DNA of 64,000 bases from assembly GCF_003253705.1 (NCBI RefSeq), contig NZ_QKYU01000005.1:124001-188000 (forward strand), read 5' to 3'. Shown in pieces: positions 26,391 through 34,910 of the stretch. The notes under the pieces are model-generated. The model saw nothing but the letters and a program-made list of their open reading frames with translations. It searched no databases and was not told where the DNA came from. The DNA is from Humitalea rosea (GTDB lineage: Bacteria > Pseudomonadota > Alphaproteobacteria > Acetobacterales > Acetobacteraceae). Every line of letters starts with the position of its first letter. Position 1 is the first letter of the stretch. Both the position numbers and the translations under genes were made by a program.

Positions 26391-27134
26391 ATGACCACCT
26401 ACCGTCCCCGACTCTGGCTTGGTCTCGGCCTCTCCGTCCTCGCCGCCGGGCCCGCGCTCGCGCAGGACGGCAAGGCGGCCCCCGCCTGCGAAAAGCCGAT
26501 GCTCCAGACCGGTGGCGCGGGCGAGGCCGGGGAGTCGGGCGAGGGCACCGTGGCGACCGAGGAAGATCTGGCCCTGGAATTCGATCTGATGGCCGCGCAG
26601 ATCGCCGGCGCCGCCGCCGCGCGCGCCGCCGGCGACACCGAAAGCGCCGAGATCCTGACCGGCGCCGCCACGGATGAGGGCCCCGCGCATCTCGCCCGGC
26701 GCGGGCATCGCAATGCGGCGCTGGAGGCCGCGATGGCCCCCCTCGCCGCGGCACCCACGGATGCTGCGGCGCGCGCGGGGGCGGAGGCCGCGATCGCCTC
26801 TGGCCTGGCCGCCATGCCGGGCGCCGGCACGCCCTTGCAGCGCCTCGGCCGTGCGGCGCGGATGACCGCGGCGGCGCTGGACGCCTATGGCGCGGCGCTG
26901 GAGTGCGGGCGGCTGGCCGATCGCGCCGCCTATGTCGAGGCGCGGGCCTTGGCCGAGCGCGGCGTTTCGGTGCTGCAAGGCGTGGATCTGCCGGCGGCGA
27001 CGGCGATGACCACCGATCTCGGGCGCCTGCTGGTGCTGCTGCCCGCGGTGCCGCCGGCGGAGATGCCCTCGATCGGCGCGGTCAGCGCGATCGTGTCCGA
27101 CGCCTTGCTGGAGGCCAGCGACGCGCTGCGCTGA
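26391..27134 (+). CDS. Secreted alanine-rich helical protein of unknown function
   Basis: This 247-residue protein has a signal peptide (about 1-24, cut after ALA-QDG). The mature chain is alpha-helical and Ala-rich with two lone cysteines (about residues 33 and 168) and a ..RRGHRNAALEAAM.. stretch. There are no recognisable metal or haem motifs and I know no family. It is divergent from piuC (64 bases) and convergent with the di-haem peroxidase gene, ending five bases before its stop, so by position it belongs to the iron block. Confidence 0.6.
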   Translation: MTTYRPRLWLGLGLSVLAAGPALAQDGKAAPACEKPMLQTGGAGEAGESGEGTVATEEDLALEFDLMAAQIAGAAAARAAGDTESAEILTGAATDEGPAHLARRGHRNAALEAAMAPLAAAPTDAAARAGAEAAIASGLAAMPGAGTPLQRLGRAARMTAAALDAYGAALECGRLADRAAYVEARALAERGVSVLQGVDLPAATAMTTDLGRLLVLLPAVPPAEMPSIGAVSAIVSDALLEASDALR

Positions 27135-27139
27135 CCGGC

Positions 27140-28408
27140 TTAATGCGTGACGCCACCACGCGGGTAATTGGCCACCATCTTCTCGGCCATCGCGTAATAG
27201 GCGTTGAGCGCCGCGAGGCCGCCCTCGGCGTCCCCGGCCTCGGCCTTGGTCGCCAGGACCTCCAGCAGGGCTGACAGCCGCACCGGATCGAAGGGCTCGC
27301 GCTTGCGGTCGGCGCGGTTGGAGGTATCGCCCTCCGGCCAGGACCGCGCCACGCGCTGCAAATCATGCCTGACGGTGTCAGCGACAAATCGCGTCAGCAC
27401 CACCTCGTGCCCGCGCAGCGTGGAGTCGAGCAGATCGACCCAGACCGCGAGTTCGGCCATGTCGCGCCGAAAGCTCGGCGGTTCCCAGACATCCTCGCCA
27501 TCGCCGATGGCGTCCAGATAGGCGCGCAGATCCGCCCGTTGCTCCTCGGTAAGGCCAAGGCCGAAGCGATCGTCGAATCGCGTGACCACGGCGGCGAAGT
27601 CGGGCGCGCTGCCATCGTGGAAATAGGGCGCGGAGCTGCTGGAATTCAGCAAGGTCGGGGTGAGGTAGCGCCCCCCCGTGCCGACATCATGCGCGCGGCC
27701 ATCGGTGAACCCCGCCGAGGGGATGTGGCAGCTCGAACAGGCCAGCCCGCCGAGGCCGGCGAAGGGCTGGTTGAACACCGCCTCGCCCCGGTGCTCGGCT
27801 GGGGTCGCGTTCTCGGCCAGGTCGCCGAGCGGGCCGACGCGCGGGTTGGAGACGAACTCCAGCTCCGACATCCAGGCCGCCAGCGCATCGAGGATCAGCG
27901 GCGCCGGCTCCGGCCCGCCGAATTCATCGACGATCACATGCCGGGCGAATTCGCGCAGCGAGCCGAAGCGGCCGTCGCGGCCGAAGCGCGCGCGGAAGCG
28001 CACGCCGCGCAGGCTCGGGATATCGACCGGGTCGTGCACATGATTGTCGGCGCGCGGATTGAACAGCCCGCTGGTGGCATCGAAGCTGCCGCCATGGCCG
28101 GAGAAGCCCGGGATGTTGAAGCTCTGGTTCACATGCCCGTTGCTGTGACAGGCATTGCAGGAGATGCCGGCCGCCTGCGCCGCGGCGCCATAAAGCAGCG
28201 GCGATGCGAAGGCCGCGCCACCCAGGGCGACCAGCGGCGACTGCGTCCCGCCGGCCAGTTCGCTGGACATGCGGATCGCCGCCACGCGGTCGTGCGGCGG
28301 GTCGATCTGGCTGCCGGGGGGGAGCGGGCCGTCGCCGGCGGCGCCCTGCGAGAGCAGGGCGAGCACGGCGACAAGCGGCAGGCGCGCCCGCCTAAAAGCG
28401 GACGGCAT
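27140..28408 (-). CDS. Di-haem cytochrome c peroxidase / MauG-family protein
   Basis: This 422-residue periplasmic protein has a signal peptide and two c-type haem sites, CNACH (about residue 84) and CSSCH (about 224). The first is followed by PSLRGVRFRARFGRDGRFGSL and the second by the TPTLLNSSSSAPYFHDGS motif of the CcpA/MauG fold. About 120 extra C-terminal residues form a helical tail beyond the peroxidase core. The start at 28408 is taken over a frame 24 bases longer because it gives a compact signal. It overlaps the end of the beta-barrel gene and ends an operon begun by an imelysin-like gene behind a Fur-box-like site. Confidence 0.88.
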   Translation of the reverse strand: MPSAFRRARLPLVAVLALLSQGAAGDGPLPPGSQIDPPHDRVAAIRMSSELAGGTQSPLVALGGAAFASPLLYGAAAQAAGISCNACHSNGHVNQSFNIPGFSGHGGSFDATSGLFNPRADNHVHDPVDIPSLRGVRFRARFGRDGRFGSLREFARHVIVDEFGGPEPAPLILDALAAWMSELEFVSNPRVGPLGDLAENATPAEHRGEAVFNQPFAGLGGLACSSCHIPSAGFTDGRAHDVGTGGRYLTPTLLNSSSSAPYFHDGSAPDFAAVVTRFDDRFGLGLTEEQRADLRAYLDAIGDGEDVWEPPSFRRDMAELAVWVDLLDSTLRGHEVVLTRFVADTVRHDLQRVARSWPEGDTSNRADRKREPFDPVRLSALLEVLATKAEAGDAEGGLAALNAYYAMAEKMVANYPRGGVTH

Positions 28409-29564
28409 AGACCAGCTGCGTGCCGAAATCATTGGCCGAAACCCCGTCTTCCCGCAGACGCCGCCAACCGACCGTCCATTCGAAGCCCTTCAGGAATTCC
28501 GCGGCATTGCCGAGGTCATAGGAGACAGAGGCGCTGTGCTGCGTGGCATCATAGGGCGTGGGCCCGGTGTCGCGCTGCACGGCATAGGCATAGGCCACGG
28601 TGAAGGGGCGCCTGGCAACCTCGATCCCGGCGGTCACGACATCGCGCTTGGCATCGCGCACCCCATCGGCATTGTCCAGCCGCGTCCATTCGACCAGCGG
28701 GGTCGCGGTGACGCGGAAGGGCAGGGGCACTTCCCAGGCGAGGCCGGCGACGGTGCCGGTCTCGGTCGCGGCGGTCCCGGCCTCCACGCTGTCATCCCCC
28801 GCGCGGCGCGAGGAATAGCCGAGGGTATAGTCCAGCGTGCCGAGCGGCAGCGGCATGCCATGGCCCGCCGCCGAGGCGACCCAGTTGTTGGTGCCCCGGG
28901 TATTGTCCGCCCCGCCGGTGGAGCGGCGGTTGCGCCACAGATACCGCATGTCCCCGGTCTGCGGGTCGACCGTCGCATAGCGCGGAGAGACCCCGGATTC
29001 GGAGAGGAAGCTGCGGTCGGCCTGGAACATCTCGAAGCGCAGATCATGCTCGCCATAGGCGGCGGTCAGCCCGGCCAGGTCGGACCAGGCGAGCTGCGCG
29101 CCGAAGCCGAGTTTCTCGGCCAGCTCATAGCCTTCGGCGATGTCGGTGCCGTAGAGCCCCGGCGCGCGGTCCCAGGCGAAGCCGAAGCGGGGATGGATCT
29201 TGCCGCCGAACAGCTCCAGCGGTCCCTGCACCCAGGAGAGGGTCAGCTCATCCACCCAGGCGGCCTGGTCGGCGAAGCCGCGATCGGCGGCGCTGCGCTC
29301 GCGGTCGGTCGGCTCGAACTTGAACACGCCATTGACGGTGAAGCCGCCCGGCAGGTTCAGATACAGGCCGAGCGCGGTCTTGTTGTAGGCGCTGGCATGG
29401 GCGCGGCTGGCGCCGCGGCGGCCGAGCACGTCGAGGTCCATCTCGACCTCAAGATTGCCGCCGAGGGTGACACCGGGCGCGAGCTCCATCTCCTGCGCCG
29501 CGAGCGGGGCGGCGGCGAGCAGAGCGGGGAGCAGCACGGCAAGAAGTGGGCGCATGGCCGACAT
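28392..29564 (-). CDS. Outer-membrane beta-barrel protein (porin-like)
   Basis: This 390-residue protein has a signal peptide (AVLLPALLAAAPLAA) and a mature chain of alternating amphipathic strands rich in Tyr, Trp and Gly, ending in VYAVRF with the terminal phenylalanine expected of outer-membrane barrels. The first strand begins VTLGGNLEVEMDLD. I cannot name a family beyond porin-like. It starts at 29564, two bases beyond the imelysin stop, with GGAG inside that gene as ribosome site. A second ATG three codons on is possible. Confidence 0.8.
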   Translation of the reverse strand: MSAMRPLLAVLLPALLAAAPLAAQEMELAPGVTLGGNLEVEMDLDVLGRRGASRAHASAYNKTALGLYLNLPGGFTVNGVFKFEPTDRERSAADRGFADQAAWVDELTLSWVQGPLELFGGKIHPRFGFAWDRAPGLYGTDIAEGYELAEKLGFGAQLAWSDLAGLTAAYGEHDLRFEMFQADRSFLSESGVSPRYATVDPQTGDMRYLWRNRRSTGGADNTRGTNNWVASAAGHGMPLPLGTLDYTLGYSSRRAGDDSVEAGTAATETGTVAGLAWEVPLPFRVTATPLVEWTRLDNADGVRDAKRDVVTAGIEVARRPFTVAYAYAVQRDTGPTPYDATQHSASVSYDLGNAAEFLKGFEWTVGWRRLREDGVSANDFGTQLVYAVRF

Positions 29565-29565
29565 G

Positions 29566-30384
29566 TCAGATCTGCTCCGCAAAGCTGCGAACCTTGGCCG
29601 CGCGGGCCCGGACGGCGCTGATCGAAACCGGGGGGCGGGGCGGTGGCAGCAGCTCCGGATAGGCGGTCTGGCGCACGGTCTCGAGTTCGGACAGGGCCGA
29701 GCCCCAGACGGCGGGCGCGCCCGGCTCGCCACCCCATTTTGCGGCGGTGGCGATCGCGTAGCGCAGGAAACCGGCGCTGTCGTGGTACTCAAGGACATTG
29801 GCGATGCGGCCGCGCTCGATGCTCTCGCCATAATCATCGGCCACGGCGCCGAGCATGGTCGCGACATGCTCCATGCGGAAGCGCTGGCTGGCGGCGCGCT
29901 CGGGGGCGATGGTGGCGCGCAGGGCGGCGACGCCGGCCAAAGCGGGCTCGAACACCGTGGCCAGGGCCGCGCCCTTGGCGCCGTCCTTGGCGCGGGCCTC
30001 AAGGGCGATCAACTCGGCCTCGAACGGCCGGGCGCCGCGGGTGGCGATGCGGGGTTCGAGCCAGGTGTAGAGCTCGCTGACCGGGTGCCCGAAATGCGGC
30101 AGGCCGAGGCGGGTTTCGCCGGCATCGACCAAAGCGCGGCCGATCAGCATATGGCCTTCCATCAGCCCCAGCGCTTCCAGCAGCGCGGCATCGGCGGCGG
30201 CGGGGTCATTGCTCTCGCGGCCCTGCATGTACTGTACGCGGGTGGCGCCGCCGCGGCAGATCGGGATATCGCCGAGGACGGGATCGCGCAGGGTGCGCGG
30301 CAGGCCGCCCACGGTGGCGAGGGCCGTGCCGTCGAAGGCGAGAAGTGCCGGCGCGGCGGTCAGGATGAGGCGGCGGGTGAGCAT
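29566..30384 (-). CDS. Imelysin-like (peptidase M75 family) periplasmic protein
   Basis: This 272-residue protein has a signal peptide (MLTRRLILTAAPALLAF). Two helical halves carry HxxE-like features of the imelysin family, EGHMLIGRAL (about residue 78) and LPHFGHPVSELYTWLEPRI (about 97-115), with a later EHVATMLGAVADDYGE. Imelysins are iron-regulated periplasmic or outer-membrane-associated proteins related to EfeO and usually lie beside di-haem cytochromes. It opens a three-gene operon, with a Fur-box-like site about 50 bases before its ATG. The canonical GxHxxE is not exact, so subfamily placement is tentative. Confidence 0.65.
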   Translation of the reverse strand: MLTRRLILTAAPALLAFDGTALATVGGLPRTLRDPVLGDIPICRGGATRVQYMQGRESNDPAAADAALLEALGLMEGHMLIGRALVDAGETRLGLPHFGHPVSELYTWLEPRIATRGARPFEAELIALEARAKDGAKGAALATVFEPALAGVAALRATIAPERAASQRFRMEHVATMLGAVADDYGESIERGRIANVLEYHDSAGFLRYAIATAAKWGGEPGAPAVWGSALSELETVRQTAYPELLPPPRPPVSISAVRARAAKVRSFAEQI

Positions 30385-30432
30385 GGCTGGGGACTCCTTT
30401 GCCCCAGAGCATCATCGAAACCCCAAAAAGTC

Positions 30433-30451
30433 AATGCGAGTCATTCTCAAA
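30433..30451 (-). promoter_or_regulatory. Fur-box-like site upstream of the imelysin operon
   Basis: On the minus strand TTTGAGAATGACTCGCATT matches the 7-1-7 Fur pattern TGATAAT-n-ATTATCA at about 10 of 14 positions, and it resembles Fur boxes seen before bacterioferritin and haem genes. It lies 49 bases before the imelysin start in a locally AT-rich stretch, a suitable position for repression when iron is replete. Confidence 0.55.
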
Positions 30452-30481
30452 CTCACCTGCGGCCGCAGCCCCGACCCCGCC

Positions 30482-30946
30482 TCAATTGAACAGGGCCTGC
30501 GCCGTTTCCCGAATGGGTCGGCTCCGCGCCCCGAATACATCGACGATGAAGGTGAAGGGGTATTGCACCGAGATGGCGACAGTCGTCACGCCCGCCTGGC
30601 TGGCGCAGCCACTCATCGTCACGGAGAGTGAGGCGGGGGTCAGATAGGGCGTCTTCGCCGCGGCACCCGACAGGGCGCCGGTGAGGTTGGTGCAGGCGGC
30701 GGAGCCGGCATTGAGGTTCTGGCTGCCGCGCAGGGTCACGAGGCGCACCGCCTCGGCCGTCGCGCTGCGGACGGCTTCGGCGGTGAACAGATACCGTCCG
30801 ATTTCCAGGCAACCGAGCAGCAGCATCACGACCAGGCCGCCGATCAGGGCGAATTCCACCGTGGTGGCGCCGCGCCGGCCCAGCGGGCGTCGTCGACCGC
30901 CGGCCTGGGGCGATTTGGTTACTTGGGCGGGGCGGGTTGCATTCAC
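30482..30946 (-). CDS. tadE: TadE-like pseudopilin
   Basis: This 154-residue minor pilin has an Arg-rich cytoplasmic leader, then RRGATTVEFALIGGLVVMLLLGCLEIGRYLF, which is the TadE signature: glycine before the cleavage point, Glu at +5 (VEF), and one membrane span. The rest is a periplasmic domain with cysteines at about 84 and 113. It faces away from flp and the other tad genes, with 341 bases between starts. No TadF or TadG gene is adjacent, unusual for a full Tad locus. Confidence 0.88.
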   Translation of the reverse strand: MNATRPAQVTKSPQAGGRRRPLGRRGATTVEFALIGGLVVMLLLGCLEIGRYLFTAEAVRSATAEAVRLVTLRGSQNLNAGSAACTNLTGALSGAAAKTPYLTPASLSVTMSGCASQAGVTTVAISVQYPFTFIVDVFGARSRPIRETAQALFN

Positions 30947-31137
30947 GGTTTCGTTTCCTTTGCGCCCCGCGCCACACGCAGGACGCGAAATCTATGCGGG
31001 GCGCCCTGCGCGGCGGCATCGAGCTGCCTTGAAGGCCTTGTTCTAGGCCGATTTCTGCTGGGATGCCGCTGAAATCGGTGCCTTTCGCCAGGCGCATATC
31101 GGCAGGCTCCGGCGTAAGATCCAGGCGTTAATCTTTG

Positions 31138-31166
31138 TTGACTCAGGCGAAAACTCGCGCAATAGT
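31138..31166 (+). promoter_or_regulatory. Candidate sigma-70 promoter of the flp pilus operon
   Basis: TTGACT (31138-31143) and AATAGT (31161-31166) are separated by 17 bases in the AT-richest part of the tadE-flp intergenic region (30947-31287). They match five and four of six consensus bases. The transcript would start near 31173, leaving a leader of about 115 bases before flp. Nothing else gene-like is seen in this 341-base gap. Confidence 0.5.
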
Positions 31167-31287
31167 TGCATTCGTTGGATGGCAAACAACCTCCAGCGAG
31201 AATTTGACTGTCTGATGCACGCAGTTGGCCGCAATCCAAAACGGGAGCGCGGTTGGTCACAGCCCTTATCGAAAGAGGACCCAAACG

Positions 31288-31479
31288 ATGATCCGCACCC
31301 TGATTGCCGCCACCTATGCCGCCACCGTCCAGACTCTGAACGATCGCAAGGGCGTGACCGCCGCCGAATACGCCGTGCTCGCCACGGGCATCGTGCTCGT
31401 CGTCGGCATCGCGGCCGGCGCCCTCGGCACCCGCCTGAGCGACATCTTCGGGACCCTTGGTAAGCCCCTCGCCGGCTGA
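31288..31479 (+). CDS. flp: Flp/Fap-type major pilin
   Basis: This 63-residue prepilin starts at an ATG following AGAGGAC. The leader ends at DRKG, and cleavage before VTAAEYAVLATGIVLVVGIA would give a mature pilin of about 43 residues with Glu at +5 and the adjacent Tyr (EY) typical of Flp pilins. It is the subunit of Tad pili used in surface attachment, processed by the CpaA peptidase encoded next. A strong hairpin follows the gene, as is common after highly expressed pilin genes. Confidence 0.93.
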   Translation: MIRTLIAATYAATVQTLNDRKGVTAAEYAVLATGIVLVVGIAAGALGTRLSDIFGTLGKPLAG

Positions 31480-31498
31480 TTGAAGTGTTCCGCCTCGA

Positions 31499-31526
31499 CC
31501 AACCCGCGGCCCAGGCCGCGGGTTGG
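31499..31526 (+). terminator. Perfect 12-base hairpin between flp and cpaA
   Basis: CCAACCCGCGGC (31499-31510) pairs perfectly with GCCGCGGGTTGG (31515-31526) around a CCAG loop. There is no following T-run, so it may be a partial terminator or 3' stabiliser that keeps flp mRNA abundant relative to the downstream assembly genes. Confidence 0.6.
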
Positions 31527-31570
31527 CGATCGCGGCTTTCCTAAGAGCTGAGGCTGGTGCATCTGGTGAT

Positions 31571-32074
31571 ATGCACCTCCTCGCCTCTGTGGTCCTGGTC
31601 GCATTGCTTGTCCTTGCCGCGTGGCGGGATATCGCAACGCGCATAATCCCGGACGAAATTTCCCTCTCGATCGCCGCGATCGGCATTGCCCTTCGCCTGA
31701 GCGTGGGATGGTCCCCCCTTCTGTGGTCGCTCGCGACCGCCGCATTGCTCTTCCTGGCACTCCTGGTCCTGGCTGTCCGCGGATGGCTCGGCGGGGGTGA
31801 CGTGAAGCTCGCCGCGGCCGTCGCAATCGGGCTGCCGCCTTATGCAAGCTGGGATTTCCTGCTGGCCACGGTGCTGGCCGGAGGCGTCCTGGGCCTTGCC
31901 TATATCGCCGGGCGCCGCCTGGCGCTCCGCCCCCGCCGGTCCGGCGGGCGGCATCCCTTCCGTCGCATCATGGCTGTGGAGGCGAGGCGTTTCCGCCAAG
32001 GGGGCCCTTTACCCTATGGTGTTGCTATTGCAGCCGGCGGCGCGCTTATCCTGCTGGCTTCACCGGGGCTCTAA
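31571..32074 (+). CDS. cpaA: Prepilin peptidase CpaA (TadV)
   Basis: This 167-residue membrane aspartic protease cleaves Flp and TadE prepilins. The two catalytic aspartates lie in AAWRDIATRIIPDEIS (about residue 20) and LGGGDVKLAAAVA (about 76). Four to five hydrophobic segments are present and no N-methylase domain, the short CpaA form. ATG 31571 is preferred over an in-frame ATG at 31523, which would add a hydrophilic extension overlapping the pilin hairpin. cpaB starts three bases after the stop. Confidence 0.92.
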   Translation: MHLLASVVLVALLVLAAWRDIATRIIPDEISLSIAAIGIALRLSVGWSPLLWSLATAALLFLALLVLAVRGWLGGGDVKLAAAVAIGLPPYASWDFLLATVLAGGVLGLAYIAGRRLALRPRRSGGRHPFRRIMAVEARRFRQGGPLPYGVAIAAGGALILLASPGL

Positions 32075-32077
32075 ACC

Positions 32078-32932
32078 GTGTTCCTCCGCCTCCTCCTGAT
32101 ACTCTCGCTCGTGCTCAGCGCGCTCGGCCTGGGTGTGCTCGGGTACCAGTTGCTCTCCCCGGCCCCGGCGCCGCTCACCGCCTCCGTGACGGTCGCGCCC
32201 CCCGCGCCGCCCGCGATGGTGGCGCTCGTCGTCGCCGCGCGCCCGCTTCTGGCTGGAACGCTGCTGAAGGACGAGGATTTCGCCACCAGACAGGTCGCCA
32301 CCGCCGATGCGCCGGAGGGCTATGTCGCCCCGGGCGACGACAGCCGGATAGAATTGCGCGGCGCGCTGCTGCGCAGGTACCTCGACCCCAATACCCCCCT
32401 GCGCCGCGCCGATGTGCTGCGGGCGCGCGAACATGGCTTCCTCGCCGCGGTCTTGCGGCCGGGGATGCGGGCCATCTCGGTCGGGGTCGATGTCGTGACC
32501 GGGGCCGCGGGGCTGATCTGGCCCGGCGATCAGGTCGATCTGATCCTGACCCAGGAGCTCGCCGCCGCCGACGCGCCGCTGTCCCGGCGGGTGATCGGCG
32601 AGACGGTGCTGACCGATGTGCGGGTCATCGCGGTGGACCAGCAATTCACCCGCGGCGCCAACCCGGACGATGTGGCGGCGGGCCGGATCGCCCGCACCGT
32701 GACGCTTGAGGTCGATGCCGAACAGGCCGAGCGCGTCGCCGTCGCCAACCGGCTTGGCCGCATCGCTTTGACCGTCCGGGCGATCGACCGGCTGGAGGCG
32801 GAGCTGGTTTCGACCGGCGCTTCGGTCTTCGGCGGCGATGTGTCCCCCGCCCTCACCGGTTCGGCGATCTCAGGCGGCGTGCGGATGCGGCTGATCCAGG
32901 GCGACGAGCGGCGGGACGTAACCTTCAGATGA
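32078..32932 (+). CDS. cpaB: Flp pilus assembly protein CpaB (RcpC)
   Basis: This 284-residue protein has a GTG start. An N-terminal membrane anchor (residues ~3-25) is followed by an SAF-like domain with VVVAARPLLAGTLLKDEDFATR (about 45-68), typical of CpaB/RcpC, and an RcpC domain with MRAISVGVDVVTGAAGLIWPGDQVDLILT (about 130-158). It sits in the inner membrane and periplasm and is thought to position the secretin. It lies between cpaA and cpaC as in other alphaproteobacteria. Confidence 0.92.
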   Translation: MFLRLLLILSLVLSALGLGVLGYQLLSPAPAPLTASVTVAPPAPPAMVALVVAARPLLAGTLLKDEDFATRQVATADAPEGYVAPGDDSRIELRGALLRRYLDPNTPLRRADVLRAREHGFLAAVLRPGMRAISVGVDVVTGAAGLIWPGDQVDLILTQELAAADAPLSRRVIGETVLTDVRVIAVDQQFTRGANPDDVAAGRIARTVTLEVDAEQAERVAVANRLGRIALTVRAIDRLEAELVSTGASVFGGDVSPALTGSAISGGVRMRLIQGDERRDVTFR

Positions 32933-32976
32933 CGAATGCCGGCCCATGACGAGAACTGGCCCATGAGGCTTTGGCG

Positions 32977-34614
32977 ATGACCCGCGACGTCCAGGCGGGC
33001 CTTGTGGCCTTTGTCCTTGGTGCCTGCCTTCTGGCGGCAGCGGGTGACGCGCGGGCCCAGCGCCGCGGCCCCGACGCGCCGCCCGCGACCCCGATGCCCG
33101 CGACCCCGGTGCAATTGCCGCAGGGCCAGCCGCCGGGGCGGCTGGTGGCCCCGCCGCTGTTGCCCTCGGCCGCGCCGCCGGCCGGTGTGGCCGTCCCGAT
33201 GCCGGCCGCCGGCCCCGCGCCGGGCGCCACGCCCGCGGGCCCCAGCCAGCCGCCGATCTCGATGCTGCTGGAAACCGGCGTCGGCCGGCTGCTGCGCCTG
33301 CCCGGGCCGGCCATCACCGTGCTGGCCGCCGATCCGCGCGTCGCCCGGGTGCAGCCGGTCTCCCCGACCAGCCTGTTCCTGATGGCCGTGGCCCCCGGCC
33401 GCACCACGGTGCTGGCGACCGCCGAGGATGGCTCCCCGATCGCCGAATACGACATCACGGTGCTGCCCGTCCGCGGCGCCGCCGGCGGGGAGCAGGCCGG
33501 GGCGCCGCCGCCGCCCAATGCCGGCGCCATACAAAGCATGATCCGCCGCCTCGTCCCCGGTTCCGAAGGCCTGCTGGTCGCGACGGCGGGGCGCAGCGCC
33601 CTGGTCCTGAGCGGCGAGGTGCCGGATGCGGCCAGCGCCCAGCGGGCCGAGGCCATCGCCCGCACCTATGGCGGCGAGGGGCGCGAGGTGGTGAACACCC
33701 TCACCTTGCTCTCCTCCATCCAGGTCAACCTGCGGGTCCGCGTCGCCGAGATCTCGCGCCAGGTCAGCCGGGAGCTGGGCTTCAACTGGCAGGCCGTCGC
33801 CAACAATGGCGCGGGGCTGCTGATCGGCCTGCGCTCCGGCCTCGCCGGCGCCGCGGGGGCCGCGCTGACCGGCGCGGTCTCCGCCACCGAGTCGCAGATC
33901 GGGCGCTATGGCGTCGGCTACAGCTCCTCGCGCTTCGACATCAACGCGGTGGTCGATGCGCTGGCCTCGGACCAGCTCATCACCATCCTCGCCGAGCCGA
34001 ACCTGACCGCCCAATCGGGCGAGGTCGCGAGCTTCCTCGCGGGCGGCGAATTCCCGGTGCCGGTGGCGGCAAGCTCGATCAGCAACAGCATCACCATCGA
34101 ATACAAGCAGTTCGGCGTCAGCCTCGCCTTCGTGCCGACCGTGCTCGGCCCCAACCGGCTGAACCTGCGGGTGCGGCCGGAGGTCAGCGAGCTGTCGGAA
34201 AACGGTGCCATCAGCCTGCCGCTCTCGACCGGCGTGGTCACGATCCCGGCCTTGAGCGTGCGCCGCGCGGAGACGACGGTGGAACTCGGCAGCGGCCAGA
34301 GCTTCGCCATCGCGGGGCTGCTCCAGCGCAGCAACACGCTCGTCAACAACGGCGTCACCGGCCTCGGCGACATCCCGGTGCTGGGCGCGCTGTTCCGCTC
34401 CGACCGGTTCCGCCGCAATGAGTCGGAGCTGGTCATCATCATCACGCCCTATCTGGTGCGGCCGGTGTCGAATCCGCGCGCCCTGGGGGCGCCGACCGAC
34501 GGCTTCCAGCCGGCCACCGACCTCGACCGCGTGCTGTACCGGCGCCAGACCGCGCGGGGGGCCGCCGCGCCGCCGCTGCGGTCCGGCCTGGACGCGGGCT
34601 TTATCGTGGAATGA
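32977..34614 (+). CDS. cpaC: Tad pilus secretin CpaC (RcpA)
   Basis: This 545-residue outer-membrane secretin begins at ATG 32977, with GAGG nine bases upstream, and has a signal peptide. A Pro/Ala-rich linker (about 30-90) precedes the N-domain with PGPAITVLAADPRVARVQPV (about 110) and VLSGEVPDAASAQRAEAIA (about 210). The secretin core at 290-500 has ILAEPNLTAQSGEVASFLAGGEFPVP and the end VIIITPYLVRPV. It forms the pore through which the Flp pilus passes. It overlaps the following lipoprotein gene by four bases. Confidence 0.95.
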   Translation: MTRDVQAGLVAFVLGACLLAAAGDARAQRRGPDAPPATPMPATPVQLPQGQPPGRLVAPPLLPSAAPPAGVAVPMPAAGPAPGATPAGPSQPPISMLLETGVGRLLRLPGPAITVLAADPRVARVQPVSPTSLFLMAVAPGRTTVLATAEDGSPIAEYDITVLPVRGAAGGEQAGAPPPPNAGAIQSMIRRLVPGSEGLLVATAGRSALVLSGEVPDAASAQRAEAIARTYGGEGREVVNTLTLLSSIQVNLRVRVAEISRQVSRELGFNWQAVANNGAGLLIGLRSGLAGAAGAALTGAVSATESQIGRYGVGYSSSRFDINAVVDALASDQLITILAEPNLTAQSGEVASFLAGGEFPVPVAASSISNSITIEYKQFGVSLAFVPTVLGPNRLNLRVRPEVSELSENGAISLPLSTGVVTIPALSVRRAETTVELGSGQSFAIAGLLQRSNTLVNNGVTGLGDIPVLGALFRSDRFRRNESELVIIITPYLVRPVSNPRALGAPTDGFQPATDLDRVLYRRQTARGAAAPPLRSGLDAGFIVE

Positions 34615-34910
34615 TCGCCATGTCGTCCCGTGCCCCCCTGCTGCTTCTCCTTCTGGCCGGCTGCGCCGGCGGGCAGGATTACGAACGCCCCGGCACCTGG
34701 CACGCGACCGGGGTGAATGATGCCAATCTGGCGCTGATGCTGGCCGAGCCGAGCCATGCCGAGCGCGGCGTCGGTGCCGCGACCGATCGCGCCGATCCGG
34801 GCATCCGCGCCGTCACCCAGCTTGGCGAGGGGCGCCGGCCGCCGCTGCCCGACAGCCGTGCCTCCGCCATCGGCGCGGCGCCGACCGCGGGAGGTGGCGG
34901 TGGGCGCTGA
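34611..34910 (+). CDS. cpaD: Short CpaD-like pilus lipoprotein
   Basis: This 99-residue lipoprotein has the lipobox LLLAGC (Cys about 18). The mature chain starts with GTWHATGVNDANLALMLAEP, which matches the conserved core of CpaD (W...G.N..NLA.ML..P), and ends with DPG.RAV.QL..GRR.PLPDS. Typical CpaD is near 200 residues, so this is a minimal version lacking most of the N-terminal part. An alternative start is three codons in. It overlaps cpaC by four bases and cpaE by eleven. Confidence 0.75.
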   Translation: MIAMSSRAPLLLLLLAGCAGGQDYERPGTWHATGVNDANLALMLAEPSHAERGVGAATDRADPGIRAVTQLGEGRRPPLPDSRASAIGAAPTAGGGGGR

